Of a stretch of DNA of 64,000 nucleotides, positions 1-12,060 are shown in pieces (within the stretch, counting starts at the first letter, position 1; the number at the start of each line of letters is the position of its first letter). This stretch comes from Petaurus breviceps papuanus. Lineage: Eukaryota; Chordata; Mammalia; Diprotodontia; Petauridae. The position numbers and the translations under genes are program-made. The stretch spans positions 730,923 through 794,922 of the forward strand of contig JAMXIF010000016.1 of assembly GCA_028583685.1 (NCBI GenBank), written 5' to 3'. Below the pieces are notes generated by a model. That model was not told where the DNA came from. It saw only the letters and a list, made by a program, of their open reading frames with translations, and did not search any database.

Positions 1-480
1 GAAATCCACTGTGGTTAGGATACCCCTTCTAATGTCATACTGTGACACTTAGGTTCCAAAGAAAGAACCATAGAAGGTTAAGGAATCTGTCCCTCAAGAG
101 ATACTATGACACAGAACGATGAGAAAAGAGGAATTCTGTGTTTGTTAACATGACGTGGATGCTGGGGTTAAAAAAAATAAAGAATAACTCCGCTTGACTC
201 ATAAGCCAAAGCATATGGGCACAATACTCTAGGTTAATCTGTGCTTCTTGGAAGGAAAATGGGGTAGATTTGATGTAACAGGCAAGAATATTGCTAGAAA
301 TGATGAAACATGATAGTTATTCTTATGGTATTATCAGGAAGTAATATCTCTAGCATCCCATGATTCTTTTGAGGGGAACACTGAGAAAGTCACTGGATTT
401 TTAAGGAAGATTCTAAATTTTTCCTTTGGAGAAGTCTAGGGGAAGATTTGAGAACAGGTTTTACATGGACAATTTGCCAC
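1..480. other. No recognisable feature
   Basis: AT-rich unique-looking sequence. I see no coding frame, RNA gene or repeat family that I can name. Confidence 0.5.
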
Positions 481-760
481 TAGACGGTACGGTGGGTAAG
501 AACATTCTGTACTTGGAATCAAGAAGGCCCGAGTTTAAATATCTCCTTAGAGACTTACTAGCTATGTGAGGAAAATAAACTGGTTTATTAACTGTGTGAC
601 CCTGAGAGAGGCACGACCTTTCCATGCCTCAGTTTACTCATCTGAAAAATGGGGATGACAGTAATAACACCTGCCCCTCAGGGTTATTGTGCAGATAAGG
701 TGAGATAACATAGGTACAGAACTTTGTGAATATTGAAGCACAAAATCTTGGTTATTATTA
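481..760 (+). repeat. MIR-type SINE
   Basis: Diverged MIR layout: a tRNA-like head, then the core (actagctatgtgag, tgtgtgaccctgag), then cctcagtttactcatctg, and a tail with the gataaggtgagataacat motif ending in ttattatta. An ancient tRNA-derived SINE mobilised by L2. Boundaries are approximate. Confidence 0.75.
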
Positions 761-842
761 CTGGAAGGATGGTGACTAGTCATACTTAACTTCCACTAAG
801 GACCTGATAAAAGAACATGTACTTCTGTGCATGTCAGTGTCA

Positions 843-1075
843 TCTTTTCGGTAATAGCTAGCATTTATATAGAACTTGAAGGTTTGCAAAACACTTTGTG
901 TATATTATCTCATCTGATCCTCACAACAATCCTGGGAGGTAGGTGCTATTATCATTTCTATTTTACAGATGAGGAAACTGAGGCTGAGAAAGATTTAGTG
1001 ACTTGCCCAGGGTCACATAGCTAGTGAGTGTCTGAATCCAGATTTGAACCCAGGTCTCAAGTTAAGCCTTTTATC
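843..1075 (+). repeat. Core-SINE (MIR/Ther-type, long form)
   Basis: Begins near tagctagcatttatatag, followed by the catctgatcctcacaac block, then ttacagatgaggaaactgag and gacttgcccagggtcaca. This arrangement recurs many times in the window (17.0, 17.6, 18.4, 27.0 kb). It is old and diverged. Confidence 0.75.
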
Positions 1076-1080
1076 CTCTG

Positions 1081-3530
1081 TACCAACTATCTGGAAACTC
1101 TTTTAGGAGACTATTATCACAGACCTCATCATGAAGTGATGAGGGCCAGAACTGAGATGGTTGTGGGCATGTGGCAGGTGGGTGGTGGGAGTCACAGGAT
1201 GCTAGAGATAATTTTTAAAGTTTCACTCATGACTTTTGCTCTTGTACCATCTCTATTTCCCAATATTTCACACTAGTTCCCTAGTAGCAAAGAAAAATAG
1301 ACAAGAAAGACTGACCAAGAAAGTGAGCTTACATGCAGTGTGTCATACAAGTGGTCCCTCACCTCTCTTCTGAGAGGAGCATTGGAAGTTGGATTGACTG
1401 CTGAATGGCTATAGAGGTGCAGGGGGAGAAGGAAAAAATCAAAGACCATTTGGTTATGAAAATGGATGACTTAAAATGTGTTATAAGCATTAATGAAAAT
1501 AAGGATGTTTTGAGGAGTTTGTTTTGGGGAGGGAATGGTAAATTCCCTTTCTGGGATGTGGATTTGGAGGTGTTAGAGGAATATTCAAGTAAATGTCTAA
1601 CAGGCAGGTAGAAATGTTGAAGAAGTTGGATGTAGAGATATAGATGTGGCAATCCTCTGCCTAGCACTGATCATTGAAGTCAAGGAAATGAATGAGACTA
1701 CGTGTGTGAAAGGAACCACACTCACCATCCAGCAATCTCAGGAAAAGATGTCACTGAGATACAAACAGTGCATTATGGCGGTGGTTATGAGTGTGTTTCT
1801 GCCTCTGCCTGGATCCTTCTGCAAGAAAACATCTGAGGTTGTCTTAGAGGCCAACCATTGTGGATCAAGATCTGTCAAGCCCTGGTCTTGTCATTCCTGG
1901 GTACCATTTGAATGCCAAAAGAGATATTCCTTTTCTCAAGCAAGGACATGTTAAAACTGAAGTTCTGTGCTTTATATACTTTCTATAACTTTGATTTACT
2001 GGTTTAATGGGCTTTGGTGTTGGCATAATGCATGCCAGGCAGTGTTGTTTCTATCAGCCAACTTGTTTTCATTGCAATGCCCTGAAGGAGAGGAGTTATG
2101 GAAGCCGCCTGTGGTGGGTGGCAGCTGTACAAGTCAGAGCTGTACAAAGTAGCACATTGTCTGAGTGGGTTGGATGGATGCAAACTCGAGACGTGTCCAC
2201 TTCAGGGAGAGAAGAGGAAGAGATATGTTCAGCATTACAGCATGATGCAGTTTCCACTGAGCTCAGCCATGTTTCCACGGCAAAATGGTCATACCATTAA
2301 CTACTGGCCTGTTACTAGGGTGACTACATTTATGGTATTTATATTTTTACATTATTAACATCCTGCAGCATAAAGAGGCATTGAAAGGTGTATTTTTTTG
2401 AAGCAATTTTCATTGGCCATGACCAGATAGGATAGTCTTCTCCCCCTTTCTTCCACATACCAGTGCCTAAAATTTCCAAAAAAAATATTATTTTAAATAA
2501 TTGAAATTTGAATCATTAAATTATCATAACTATTTCTTAGACTCCCAATATCCATCTTTTTATCTTAACTGGCTTATAAGAAATTAGACATTTTCAGCAT
2601 CAGCATTTAACTTAATAGTCCCTCTGAATAAGATGGCCATCAACTGTTCAAATATAGTCACCTCAAAGACTTAAGAAGGTCCTTGTTTTAAGAGCAAGAG
2701 ACTACAAAAGTTATTCTTACCAGATGAAATTTTAGAGATAAAGATGATTGGAAAATACTCCTCAATGGACCATAGTTCATAAATTTAGGGTTAAAATGAA
2801 ATTCAGATGCTATATAGTCCCATCTCTTCATTTTACTTTTGCGATTCCTCTATGGCCTTCCCCATAATTTACACCTGAAGATTAGGTCTCTTAGAGGATT
2901 CAGCACTCATAAAACTATCCCAACAGTATAGAACTATAGCACCTACTGACATTTACCTTTAAATAATTGACCACAGGACTCAAAGCAAAGACATTTACTG
3001 AAAAAAATATAGGCAAGACATCTTTCTCCCAAACCAGGGGTGTACTATCTCACAAATAAAGCCAGGATCAGCAGGGAGTGGATAGACTTAAAGTTCACAA
3101 GAAAAGAGGCGTTTATGTGGGCAAAGTGCATGTATTCAAGGAGGGCCAACTTCAGCTTCCAGTGCCAGAGTCTCAGATTCTCTCGTGATGTTTCCACACT
3201 ATTACATCATGAATGAGGCATCTTGGTTGTGGGTGTTACTCAGCTGGGCTCAGTGAACTTGAATTCTGCCTTAAAATCCCATAAAGGTGATTAAAGAGCT
3301 TTCCCAAATGGATCAGTGACTAACACAGACCAACACTCTATTATGTTATCACTATGTTTAGGAAATGTCTTTACATTTTATCATCATGTTTACGAAAAGT
3401 CTGAAATTTGAAGTTGAGGAAATGGAGACCATGAGCATAGACTGCTTTCTAGGAATCTGATTGTGGAAAAAATAAGATATCTAGGAAGCTAGCTTGAAGA
3501 AACGGTAGGGTCAAGTCAAGGTTTTTGTCT
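1081..3530. other. Mostly unannotatable sequence with a possible old repeat at 1580-1700
   Basis: The stretch around 1580-1700 (motifs ggatgtagagatatagatgt and ctgatcattgaagtcaag) resembles the interior of the old mammalian repeat better seen at 16030-16970 and 38780-39260. The rest shows no family I recognise. Short open frames on both strands lack any protein-family motif and are probably chance. Confidence 0.4.
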
Positions 3531-3536
3531 TAATTT

Positions 3537-3680
3537 TAGTTATATATGTGTGTGCATGTATATACATACACGTATATATATAAATATATAGGTATATATG
3601 TAGGTATATTCCAACATGTACATATATGTATGTATATGTGTATATATACACATGTATGTATATGTATATATGTATGTGTA
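3537..3680. repeat. TA/TG-rich simple repeat
   Basis: Degenerate alternation of tatatg, tatgta and tgtgtg. The open frame on the complementary strand is only Ile/Tyr/His/Val repetition produced by the microsatellite. Confidence 0.9.
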
Positions 3681-4356
3681 GAGGAGAGTGCATAATTGAA
3701 TTGATCAACTTTAAGATCATGATTATGAAAGGGAGGAAAGGGAGGCCAAAGTAGCAGGAATGAACTGAGAAAACAGGGATGGTGTTAAGGGACTAGAGAG
3801 CGTAATGAGGATGAAGAGTAGGTTTAGGAAGAATGAAACAGAGGGAGAAATAGAAGGAGGGTAGAAGATAATAAATGAAGTCATTTCAGAGTTCTGGATC
3901 ATAGAGGTAGCCTATTTATGAATTATGTTGAGATCAAGGTTGTGACCAACCCTCTGGGTGGCTGAGGGAGATCATAGGTGATAGGTGAAAGTCACAGGTG
4001 TTAAGGTGGTAGTTGAAATAAGATGTGGAAGGGGGAAGTCTGTGAATGGAGGGAAGGCTCACAGACTGTGATCCAGGCATTGCATTCCTTAATGAAGGAG
4101 GGAGGAAAGATCCTGGATGCTAGTAAATAATAGGATGTAGATATAGCAATATAGAAGGGCAGGGAGGAGAGCTTGCTGAGAGAAAGATAGTGGCATAAAT
4201 GTGATGTTTATTTTTTCTTCTGGTGCGTTGTGTTGGAAGATGTGTGAAGTATTACCCAGTACTAAACATGGTAACCACCCAAGTCTTCCAGAGAGGGACA
4301 AGTTCAAATTAGTGACATAAGTGGGAAGAATGTGTATTGAAGAGACAAAGGATAGG

Positions 4357-4366
4357 GTGTGTGTGT

Positions 4367-4409
<43 letters not shown>
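4357..4409. repeat. (GT)n microsatellite
   Basis: About 26 GT units with one AT interruption. Long enough to be length-polymorphic. Confidence 0.95.
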
Positions 4410-4599
4410 GAGGGGATGTTAAGAATAGGTTTTTATTCGGAGTGTGGGGGAGTTGGGGGAAAGGGGTAGGTATGGTAATGGTAGTAATGGAATAGTTCAC
4501 TACCATATTGCACATATTAATTATGGCAAAACCAAGAAGGAAAAAAAGCAAGGAACACTGTACTTAAAGTGATAAGACCAGAGTTCTCATTCCAACTCT

Positions 4600-4982
4600 T
4601 CCATTAACCTGCTTGACAGACAGTGTGAGGGAGTATTGGATTTGACATTAGGAGATTTGGGCTTTATTCTCCAGCTCTGACATTCCCTGCCTGTGTCATC
4701 CTGGGTGCATCACATTACTTCTCTTTGTCCCAGTTCTTTTGAAGAATGGGAGGATAGAAGAAAAGTAAGTGGTTAACCTTTGCATATATCCTGTATCAAG
4801 TAATTTAAAGTGACTTCAACAATATCTATGAATGAGTAGACATTTTTCTCCCTATTGAACTCCAGCAATTGCTTGAAGTAGGGGTATTGTGAGTCTCAAA
4901 TGAGATGATGGATGTAAAACATTTTTTTTGTTATTACGAATCTTAAAGGGCTACATAAATGCCAGTTATTGTTATTATTGTT
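4600..4982 (+). repeat. MIR-type SINE, long form
   Basis: Head around gggagtattggatttgac, core with gtgtcatcctgggtgcatca, and a 3' end with tcaaatgagatgatggatg and gggctacataaatgccagtt followed by ttattattg. Diverged, with an internal expansion. Confidence 0.65.
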
Positions 4983-4984
4983 AT

Positions 4985-5034
4985 TCTCATTTTTCATCAT
5001 CATCATCCTCATCCTCATCATCATCATCATCAGC
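4985..5034. repeat. (CAT/CCT)n trinucleotide repeat
   Basis: Trinucleotide run at the 3' end of the preceding MIR. It encodes a spurious poly-Ser frame. Confidence 0.9.
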
Positions 5035-5189
5035 CTCTAGTCACCAGGCCTCTAGTCTGATGATGATTTTATGCCCTGAGACTTCTATTGCACTCTCACT
5101 GAGATCAAGCAATGGTTATGGAACAATACAGGGATATGCTGGTAAATGCTTAACAACTAGATTCTCGGGGCGGAGGGGAGATGCATAAA

Positions 5190-5730
5190 TATCTTAAAGT
5201 CTAATCTGCATGATTAACACTTTATTGTCTAGACAGTCAACCAAAAATAAATCAAGGCCTGATTTGCAGTGGTTGCGGATTTCTGAGGCATAAACGCTTA
5301 CACTGAATTTTTAGCAATTGAACTTAGAGTTGGGTTCCAAGACTTTTTTTTTTTCTCTTCTAGAGGCTTCAAACATATCACCTACCACATATACTTATGG
5401 CTGATGATCTATGTTACTTCACTGACTTTTTATTCAGTCTCTCTTCAGCAACTTGTAATCTAGCTCTTCCATCACTGTAAAGACATGATTCACTAAAAGA
5501 TCTTGAATGGACTCCTAATTCTCACATCCACTGTTCCCATTTTGACTCTCATATTCTTTGATCTCTCCAAAGAATTTACCTGTTGACCATACTTTCCTAG
5601 ATAGTCTCTCCTTTGTTGATTTCTGAGTCAACATGAGACTTCCCTGGTTCTTTAACTTATGTAGTTATGCTGACCCTATCTATTTTTCATGTGCTCAATT
5701 ACCTCTTCTCAACCTGTATATGTTGGTGTC
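5190..5730. other. No recognisable feature
   Basis: Pyrimidine-rich sequence with no gene or repeat family I can identify, up to the duplication that bounds the half-L1. Confidence 0.5.
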
Positions 5731-5734
5731 ACTT

Positions 5735-8544
5735 TTTTTTTACTTTAAAAATTTGTTTTTAATTTAAATCATTTCCACAAGATTTTGAGTTACAAATTTT
5801 CTCCCCATTTTTCCCCTACCCACCTCTCCAAAACAGGGATCCCACTGAATATCCCCTCCCCTAATCTGCTGTCTCCCATATCTTCCCCCATACCCCCTCC
5901 GACTTTCCAGTAGGGTACGGTGGATATTTATGCCCCAGTGCCTGTATATCTTATTTCCCAGTTATATGTAAAATAATAATAATAAAAAATTTTTTAAACA
6001 TTTGATTTTAAGCCTTTGAATTCCAGATTTTTTCCCTGCCTCTCTCATCACCCACCCTTACTGGAAAGATAAGCAATTCAATATAGGTTGTACATGTATA
6101 GCTATGCAAAACATTTCCTTAGTGGATATATTGTGAAAGACTGACTATATTTCCCTCTATTCTATCCCAACCCCCACTTTTTCTATTCTCTACTTTGATC
6201 CTGTCCCTTTTCAAAAGTGGGTACTTCCAACTTCCCTCTCCCCCAGCCTGCCCTCCCTTCCATCCTCCTCCCTCTCATCCCCTTCCCCCCTGTTATCCTA
6301 TAGGGTGAGATACCCTATTTAGTGTGTATGTCATTCCCTCACTAAGCCAGATTCATTGAGAATAAGGTTGACTCATTTCCTTTTGCCTTCCTGTTCTTCC
6401 CCTCCATTGTAACAGTTTTCCCTTGCCTCTTCTATATGAGATAGTTTGCCCCATTCTGTCTCTCCCCATCTCCTCTCATTATATTCTTCTCTCACCTCTT
6501 AACTTCACCTTTTAAGTATCATCCCTTACTATTCAACTGGTGCTGTGCCCTCTGTCTATGTATACCTGTACACATATATACACATACTCACATATGTAGT
6601 CATATGCCCATATACCCTCCTATATATATACATATATATATGTGTGTGCATTTTTATTCCCTTCAACTATTCTCATACTGAGAAAAGTTTCATAAGTTAC
6701 AATTATCATTTTTCCATGTAGGAATTTAAGTAGTTTAACTTTGATAAGTTCCTTATGATTTCTTTTCCCTGTTTACCTTCTCATGCTTCTCTTGCTTCTT
6801 GTATCTGAATGTCAAATTTTCTATTCAACTCTTTTTTTTCATCAAGAATGCTTGAAGGTCCTCTATTCCATTAAATGATCATATTTTCCCCTGAAATATT
6901 ATACTCAGTTTTGCTGGGTAGGTGATCCTTGGTTTTAATCCCAGCTCCTTTGACCTCTGGAATATCATATTCCAAGCTCTTCTATCCCTCAGGGTAGAAG
7001 ATACCAGATCCTGTGTTATCCTGATTGTGTTTCCACAGTATTCAAATTGTTTCTTTCTGACTGCTTTTAATATTTTCCCCTTGATCTTGGATCTCCAGAA
7101 CCTGGCTATAACATTCCTAGGAGTTTTCTTTTTGGAATCTTTTTCAGGGGTGATCAGTGGATGCTTTCAACCTCTATTTTTCCCTCTGGTTCTAAAGCAT
7201 CAGGGCAATTTTCCTTGAGAATTTCTTGAAGGATGATTTCTAGGTTCTTTTTTGATCATGGCTTTCAGGTAGTCCAATAGTTTTAAAATGACCTCTCCTG
7301 AATCTATTTTCCAGGTCAGTGGTTTTTTCAATGAGATATTTTGCATTGCCTTCTATTTTTTCATTTCTTTGGATCTGTTCAATAGTATCTTGATTTCTCA
7401 TAAAGTCGCTAGCTTCCATTTGCTCCAATCTAATTCTGAAGGAATTATTCTCTTCAGTGAGCTTTTGAGATTCTTTTTCCATCTAGCAAATTTGGCTTTT
7501 TAAGGCATTCTCCTCCTCATTGGCTTTTTGAGCCCCCTTTTCCAGTTGAGTTAGTATATTTTTAAGGTGTTATTTTCTTCAGTCAGGTTGTTGACTCTTA
7601 TTTAACAATTTTCTTGCATCATTCTCATTTCTCTTCCCAATTTTTCCTCCACTTCTCTTATTTGGTTTTCAAAATCCTTCTTAAGCTCCTCTATAGCCTC
7701 TAATCAGCTTATTCTTTTCTTGGAAGCTTCTGGTGCAGGAGTTCTGACTTCACTGTCTTCCTCTTGTTCCATGCCCCGATCCTTTTTGTCCCCAAAAAAG
7801 GAATTCAGTGTCAGACCACTGTGCTTGCCTTGCTTACCTCATTTGCTCATGTTGCCACTCAGTTACTTGACTTTTGAGCTTTTTGTCACAGTAGAACTCT
7901 GCTACCAGAGGGGGGAGTTTTGTCCTAATTGCTGGGGTTTTCTCAGCCGCTTGAGCTGTTAGTTGGCTGCCCTTTCAGAAGCCTCCACAAGCTCTGGCAC
8001 ACTGGTCACCCCCCTCCCCAGGACCTCCACCCCAGATAGTGATCCAGATCCAAGTAGGTTAAAGGAAGAGAAATTACCCCTCAGACTGGTCGCTTGGCCC
8101 CCCTACAATCTGCAGGTCTGGAGCTCTGAAGCAGCCACGTGGCAGTGGCTGGACGGATGCCAAGGCTGGACCATGCTCCTGAACTCCCAGGTCCCAAAAT
8201 CCACACTGCACTGACCTCTCACTTTACCTTTAGCATCTATGGGTTGATAATTCTGGAAACCACCACAGCTGCTGTTGATCTGAAGTCCTCCAGCTGGGGG
8301 CTGGTTGTGGCTGCCCTGAGGCTAAAACCTAGGGCTCATGTGGGCTTGACTGGGCTCCCAGAGTGCTGCACTGGCCCTTTCCTGCCAGCCTGCTGAGCTG
8401 TCTTCAGTGGGAGGTTAGCTTCTCTCTGTTATTTTGTGGGTTCTGTAGCTTCAAAGTTTGTTTAGAGTCATTTTTTACATGAATTGGAGGAGGTGGGAGC
8501 CCCGAGGAAGTCCTGTTTCTACTCTGCCATCTTGACTCCGCCCC
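5735..8544 (-). mobile_element. Half-L1 (HAL1-like, ORF2-less L1), near full length
   Basis: Read on the minus strand, this starts at 8544 with ggggcggagtcaagatggca, an L1-type 5' end. An approximately 0.8-kb 5' UTR leads into a diverged ORF1. The clearest open block, 7482-7240, is a coiled coil (KLTEENNSFRIRLEQMEA) running into LENRFRRGHFKTIGLPES, which resembles the L1 ORF1p junction of coiled coil and RRM. Near 6900 the C-terminal domain motif PRITYPAKLS is visible in another frame. After ORF1 there is about 1.1 kb of 3' UTR and an A-rich tail (T-run on plus at 5733-5740), with no endonuclease or reverse transcriptase, as in half-L1 elements. Target-site duplication: atgttggt at 5720-5727 and at 8545-8552. 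Several stops and frameshifts make ORF1 inactive. The family name is from recall; the missing ORF2 and the duplication are read directly. Confidence 0.8.
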
Positions 8545-8552
8545 ATGTTGGT

Positions 8553-9094
8553 ATTTCTTAAAGTGTTATCCTTGAAGATCTTTAATTTCCAATGTCCCCT
8601 CCCTTGGCCATTTCCATGGCTTCCCCTCTACATAGATGACTTCTAAATCTGTGTTTCTAAGTTTGACCTATCCCTAGGCCCAGGTCAACTTTAAAAGATA
8701 GCTTTAAAGGGTAACACCGACTTTAAAGGATATCTTCACCTTTTTTGAATGAATGAACTTTGAATGAATGAACATTTTTGAATGAATAAACTTAACCCTC
8801 TTTCTCAAAATTGATTCATAGTAACTTCAATATTTCTATAGGCATCTCCACCATTTACTCTTTCTTCTACATTTGGAAATAGTGTTATGTGTTGATATGA
8901 GAGGTGAGCAAAAGAGAGGAATACTATAAGCATATTTAGGCCACTTGAACACTTATTTGGGAGAGATTTCTGTCATGTATCTAACTCTAGCTGAGAGGGA
9001 CTCTACTTGGCAAAAGCACAAGGACCCACGATTCAATCAATATGGTGATCGTGCTGAGGTAATATCACTAAGAAGTGACCTGGCATGATGGAGG
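8553..9094. other. No recognisable feature
   Basis: Contains a small tandem run of tgaatgaa units near 8745-8790. Otherwise unassigned. Confidence 0.5.
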
Positions 9095-9260
9095 GATAGA
9101 TGACCTAGGAGTAAAGGAGACCTAGGTTCAAGTACCATGTCTAACATATACTGACTATATCACCTTTGGCCAGTCATGTGATTCTTCAGCGCCCTAGGTA
9201 AATCTCTAAGGCTGTAATTCCCAGAGCTACTGCTGACCTGCATAGCTAGTCACTGCCCTT
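9095..9260 (+). repeat. MIR-type SINE fragment
   Basis: Diverged core: gagacctaggttcaagtacc, then tcacctttggccagtcatgt, with a gctgtaattcccagag tail. Confidence 0.5.
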
Positions 9261-9849
9261 GAAGATTTATATTCTAATGAGGGTACACAACACACAAAAA
9301 GGAACTGCAAAGCAGGGAGTGGGGGTGGGGATGAAGGTAATTAGGCATAATTTTGAAGTCCAAAAGCCCAAAATAAGGTTATGAAGGATATGACCTAGCT
9401 TGGGCCCCTGCACAAAATAAAGGTCCCAGGAGGAAGTTACCAGTGGGGGAGTGGGTCAGGCCTTACAAAGCAATATTCCAAATTTATGAGGCCACAGATA
9501 TAACTGAATATTCCAAGTGAGGAAGTCTCAGCCACTGAAGGAGGCTCCAGAATGAGATAGCAGAAATGCTATGGTTTTGAAATCTAGAAGCCAGAAACAG
9601 GTACAGAAAGGGAATGTTGTGTTTCTTCATTAGCTTGTGGGTTGGGTGAAGGGAGAAGGAAATTTCAGTCCTTAGTTCTCCTGAAGGCTAATAAGGAATT
9701 AGCACCATCAGATTCTAGAGAAGTTTTATTGGTTGCTTCCTATAATCCATTCTGCCCTTTGATCATCAGGATGCCTAGAATCATTAAGTTGGGAGAGAAT
9801 GGGGAAAGTGCTCTAGTCTCAGATATCTATGCAAATGGGCAGCAGCTAA

Positions 9850-10006
9850 GTAAATTAAAAACAATTTTTTTGGAGAAAATTGAGCTTAAGTGACTTGCCC
9901 AGGGTCACACAGCTAGTAAGTGGTTAAAGTCAAGGCCATATTTGAACTCAGGTTCTTCTGACTCCAGGGCTAGTGCTCTATCTACTGTGTCACTTAGCTG
10001 CCCCTC
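9850..10006 (-). repeat. Marsupial tRNA-derived SINE (SINE1-like)
   Basis: On plus it reads gacttgcccagggtcacaca, then ttgaactcaggttcttctga, ending tagctgcccc. The minus-strand 5' end is the tRNA-like head ggggcagctaagtgacacag. Moderately diverged. Confidence 0.85.
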
Positions 10007-10009
10007 TAA

Positions 10010-10690
10010 GTAGCTTTGGAGAGGTGGGTTACTTACCTTTCTTGAATGCAATCCCTACATATGTTTTAAATCTACAATCATATGGACATCCTTTTCTCCC
10101 ATTCATTCTAAAGTTATTAAAAATGATATATTCTGCTACCATAGTCAAATTCTAATTATTCATCTCCTCAAAGGCCTTAAAGAAGGAAATAAATACATAT
10201 TGAGTCAATTTTGAATATCTGTGCTAAACTTTTGCAACTTCAAGCATCTAGGTGATTTTATTAGTAATCTCATTTTCACTTTTGTGTTGGCAATAATGCA
10301 CATTCACAGCTATGCACAGTAGAGAAAAAAATGAGACATCTGATGTACACATATCTGGTTTTGTTCAGTCTACCATTGTAAAGAGCTCTCCATGTACTCA
10401 TTGCATATTTTCATCATTTTCCTTTAAAGTTCAAGTTTTGTGTTGCAATTATGCCTCTAAAGAGTAGTGTAAAAACTTTGGTCTCTAAGCTCAAGCATAC
10501 AACAGCAGCGATGTAGCTTAGTGAGAAAGTAATGGTATTAGATAAATTTTGCTAGCCTTGAAGTATTACATTTTTTGGTAGATCTAGGAAACTAACCCTT
10601 TATTTCCTATAGGTTCAATGTATTAATATTTGCTTTTTTAACTTTTGCATCATTTTCTAGGAATGTTATCCCCATAAAGGTTGAGGGAGT
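10010..10690. other. No recognisable feature
   Basis: AT-rich sequence without gene or repeat signature that I can name. Confidence 0.45.
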
Positions 10691-10693
10691 AGT

Positions 10694-10925
10694 GTACATA
10701 TATACACATGCATATATATTTAAGTTTTTAAATAATTAAAAAATTAAGTTTAAAATTGATTATATTTCTTTTCTATATTTCAAACATACATGTATATATT
10801 TACTTTATATTTAAAATGTGTAGGAAGGAAAAATTAAAATTTATATATATATACTATGTATTTAATTAAAAATGAATATATATGTACACACAGATATACA
10901 CAGATATATGTATGTGTATTTATAT

Positions 10926-10970
<45 letters not shown>

Positions 10971-11050
10971 AATGTGTGTGTAGGTATATATAGTTTCCTA
11001 CTTCAAGGCCTTTGAGGATACATACATACATACACACTAACACACATATA
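10694..11050. repeat. TA/CA/TG-rich microsatellite cluster
   Basis: Includes a (CA)n block then a (TA)n block near 10926-10970, surrounded by degenerate tatatg sequence. The minus-strand frame here is low-complexity only. Confidence 0.9.
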
Positions 11051-11052
11051 TA

Positions 11053-11930
11053 TAGTCAGTCCTCAACTTTTGTAGAGTAATATTTCTAGAAAAGAGTAAG
11101 AAAGTGAAAAAAAAATGTGAATGTTGATACATTGAACCTATGGGAAATAAGAGTTAGGTGTCTGCGACCACCAAAAACTGTAACCTTTCGCTAGAGATTG
11201 CTGCAAATACGCTTTTCTGCATATAATGTTTTATAACAAAACATTAATTCTGTAAACAAAACCATGGAATAACCTATAAAATCTGGTACTCAAATAAAAC
11301 TGGTAATATGCAAAATATTTTTCTCACTGGTAATTCCCTAGAAATTCTATGACCTTTTATGCTAACATCTCAATTAAAAAACAAACATTAATTTCAGACA
11401 ATATTCACTTTTCCTAACATGAAATCTATAGTACTATGAATACTGTTCAGCAAATAAAATCTTAAAACTAGAATATTTAACCTCAATTTGACCTTCTACT
11501 GTGTCAGATGGCGGTGTGAGGGTGTTGTATTGTTTATTATGCTGCTGTAAACCTTTCTACCTTGGTGGCACTCTGAAAACCAAGGGAGAGGTTGCTGGGA
11601 TTTTAGTTACTACTATGGGAAGATGCGGACTCTGACAAGGTCTCAACATCACTTTAGAACCCATATGACTTGCTTTAGGCTCTGGAGTGCATAATTGCAA
11701 CCTAAAACTTGAGTTGTAATGAAAGACAGTGAAAATAACCTGTGGAGCTCCTAGAAGGATATCAACTCTTCCACAAACTTGTACGCATTACATCTATCAA
11801 GTTTTTTCCTTTATGGAGCATATCCATGAATATGTGTGGCTGCTGACATAAAAGTGAAAATGATTCTGCTTATGAAATCACATGAATGCTTGAAATTGAG
11901 AACTCGTGAATGTTGAAGATTGAATATGTA
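11053..11930. other. Unassigned; possible DNA-transposon end at the left
   Basis: Begins tagtcagtcctcaacttttg, which faintly resembles the terminus of old mammalian Tigger-like transposons, but no matching second end was found. The rest has no recognisable feature. Confidence 0.25.
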
Positions 11931-12060
11931 CCGTGTTTCCCCGATAATAAGACCTATCCCGAAAATAAGCCCTCCCCTTACTGTGTAAGATTCCTCTAAA
12001 ATAAGCCCTCCCCCGAAAATAAGCCCTATTGAGATTGCTACTGTAGTGAAGATGATCCCC
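11931..12060 (+). mobile_element. Tc1/mariner-type MITE, one end only
   Basis: Starts with ccgtgtttccccgataataa immediately after a TA dinucleotide (11929-11930). The 130 bp match the reverse complement of the right end of the element at 48156-48565 with about three differences by eye. The homology stops at gatgatcccc and no second terminal repeat follows, so this copy is truncated. The open frame here is an artefact of the repeat: its peptide reappears at the other copy. Confidence 0.8.

Noticed and set aside
4928-5188. Poly-Ser open frame
   Set aside because: Produced by the CAT/CCT trinucleotide run at a MIR end.
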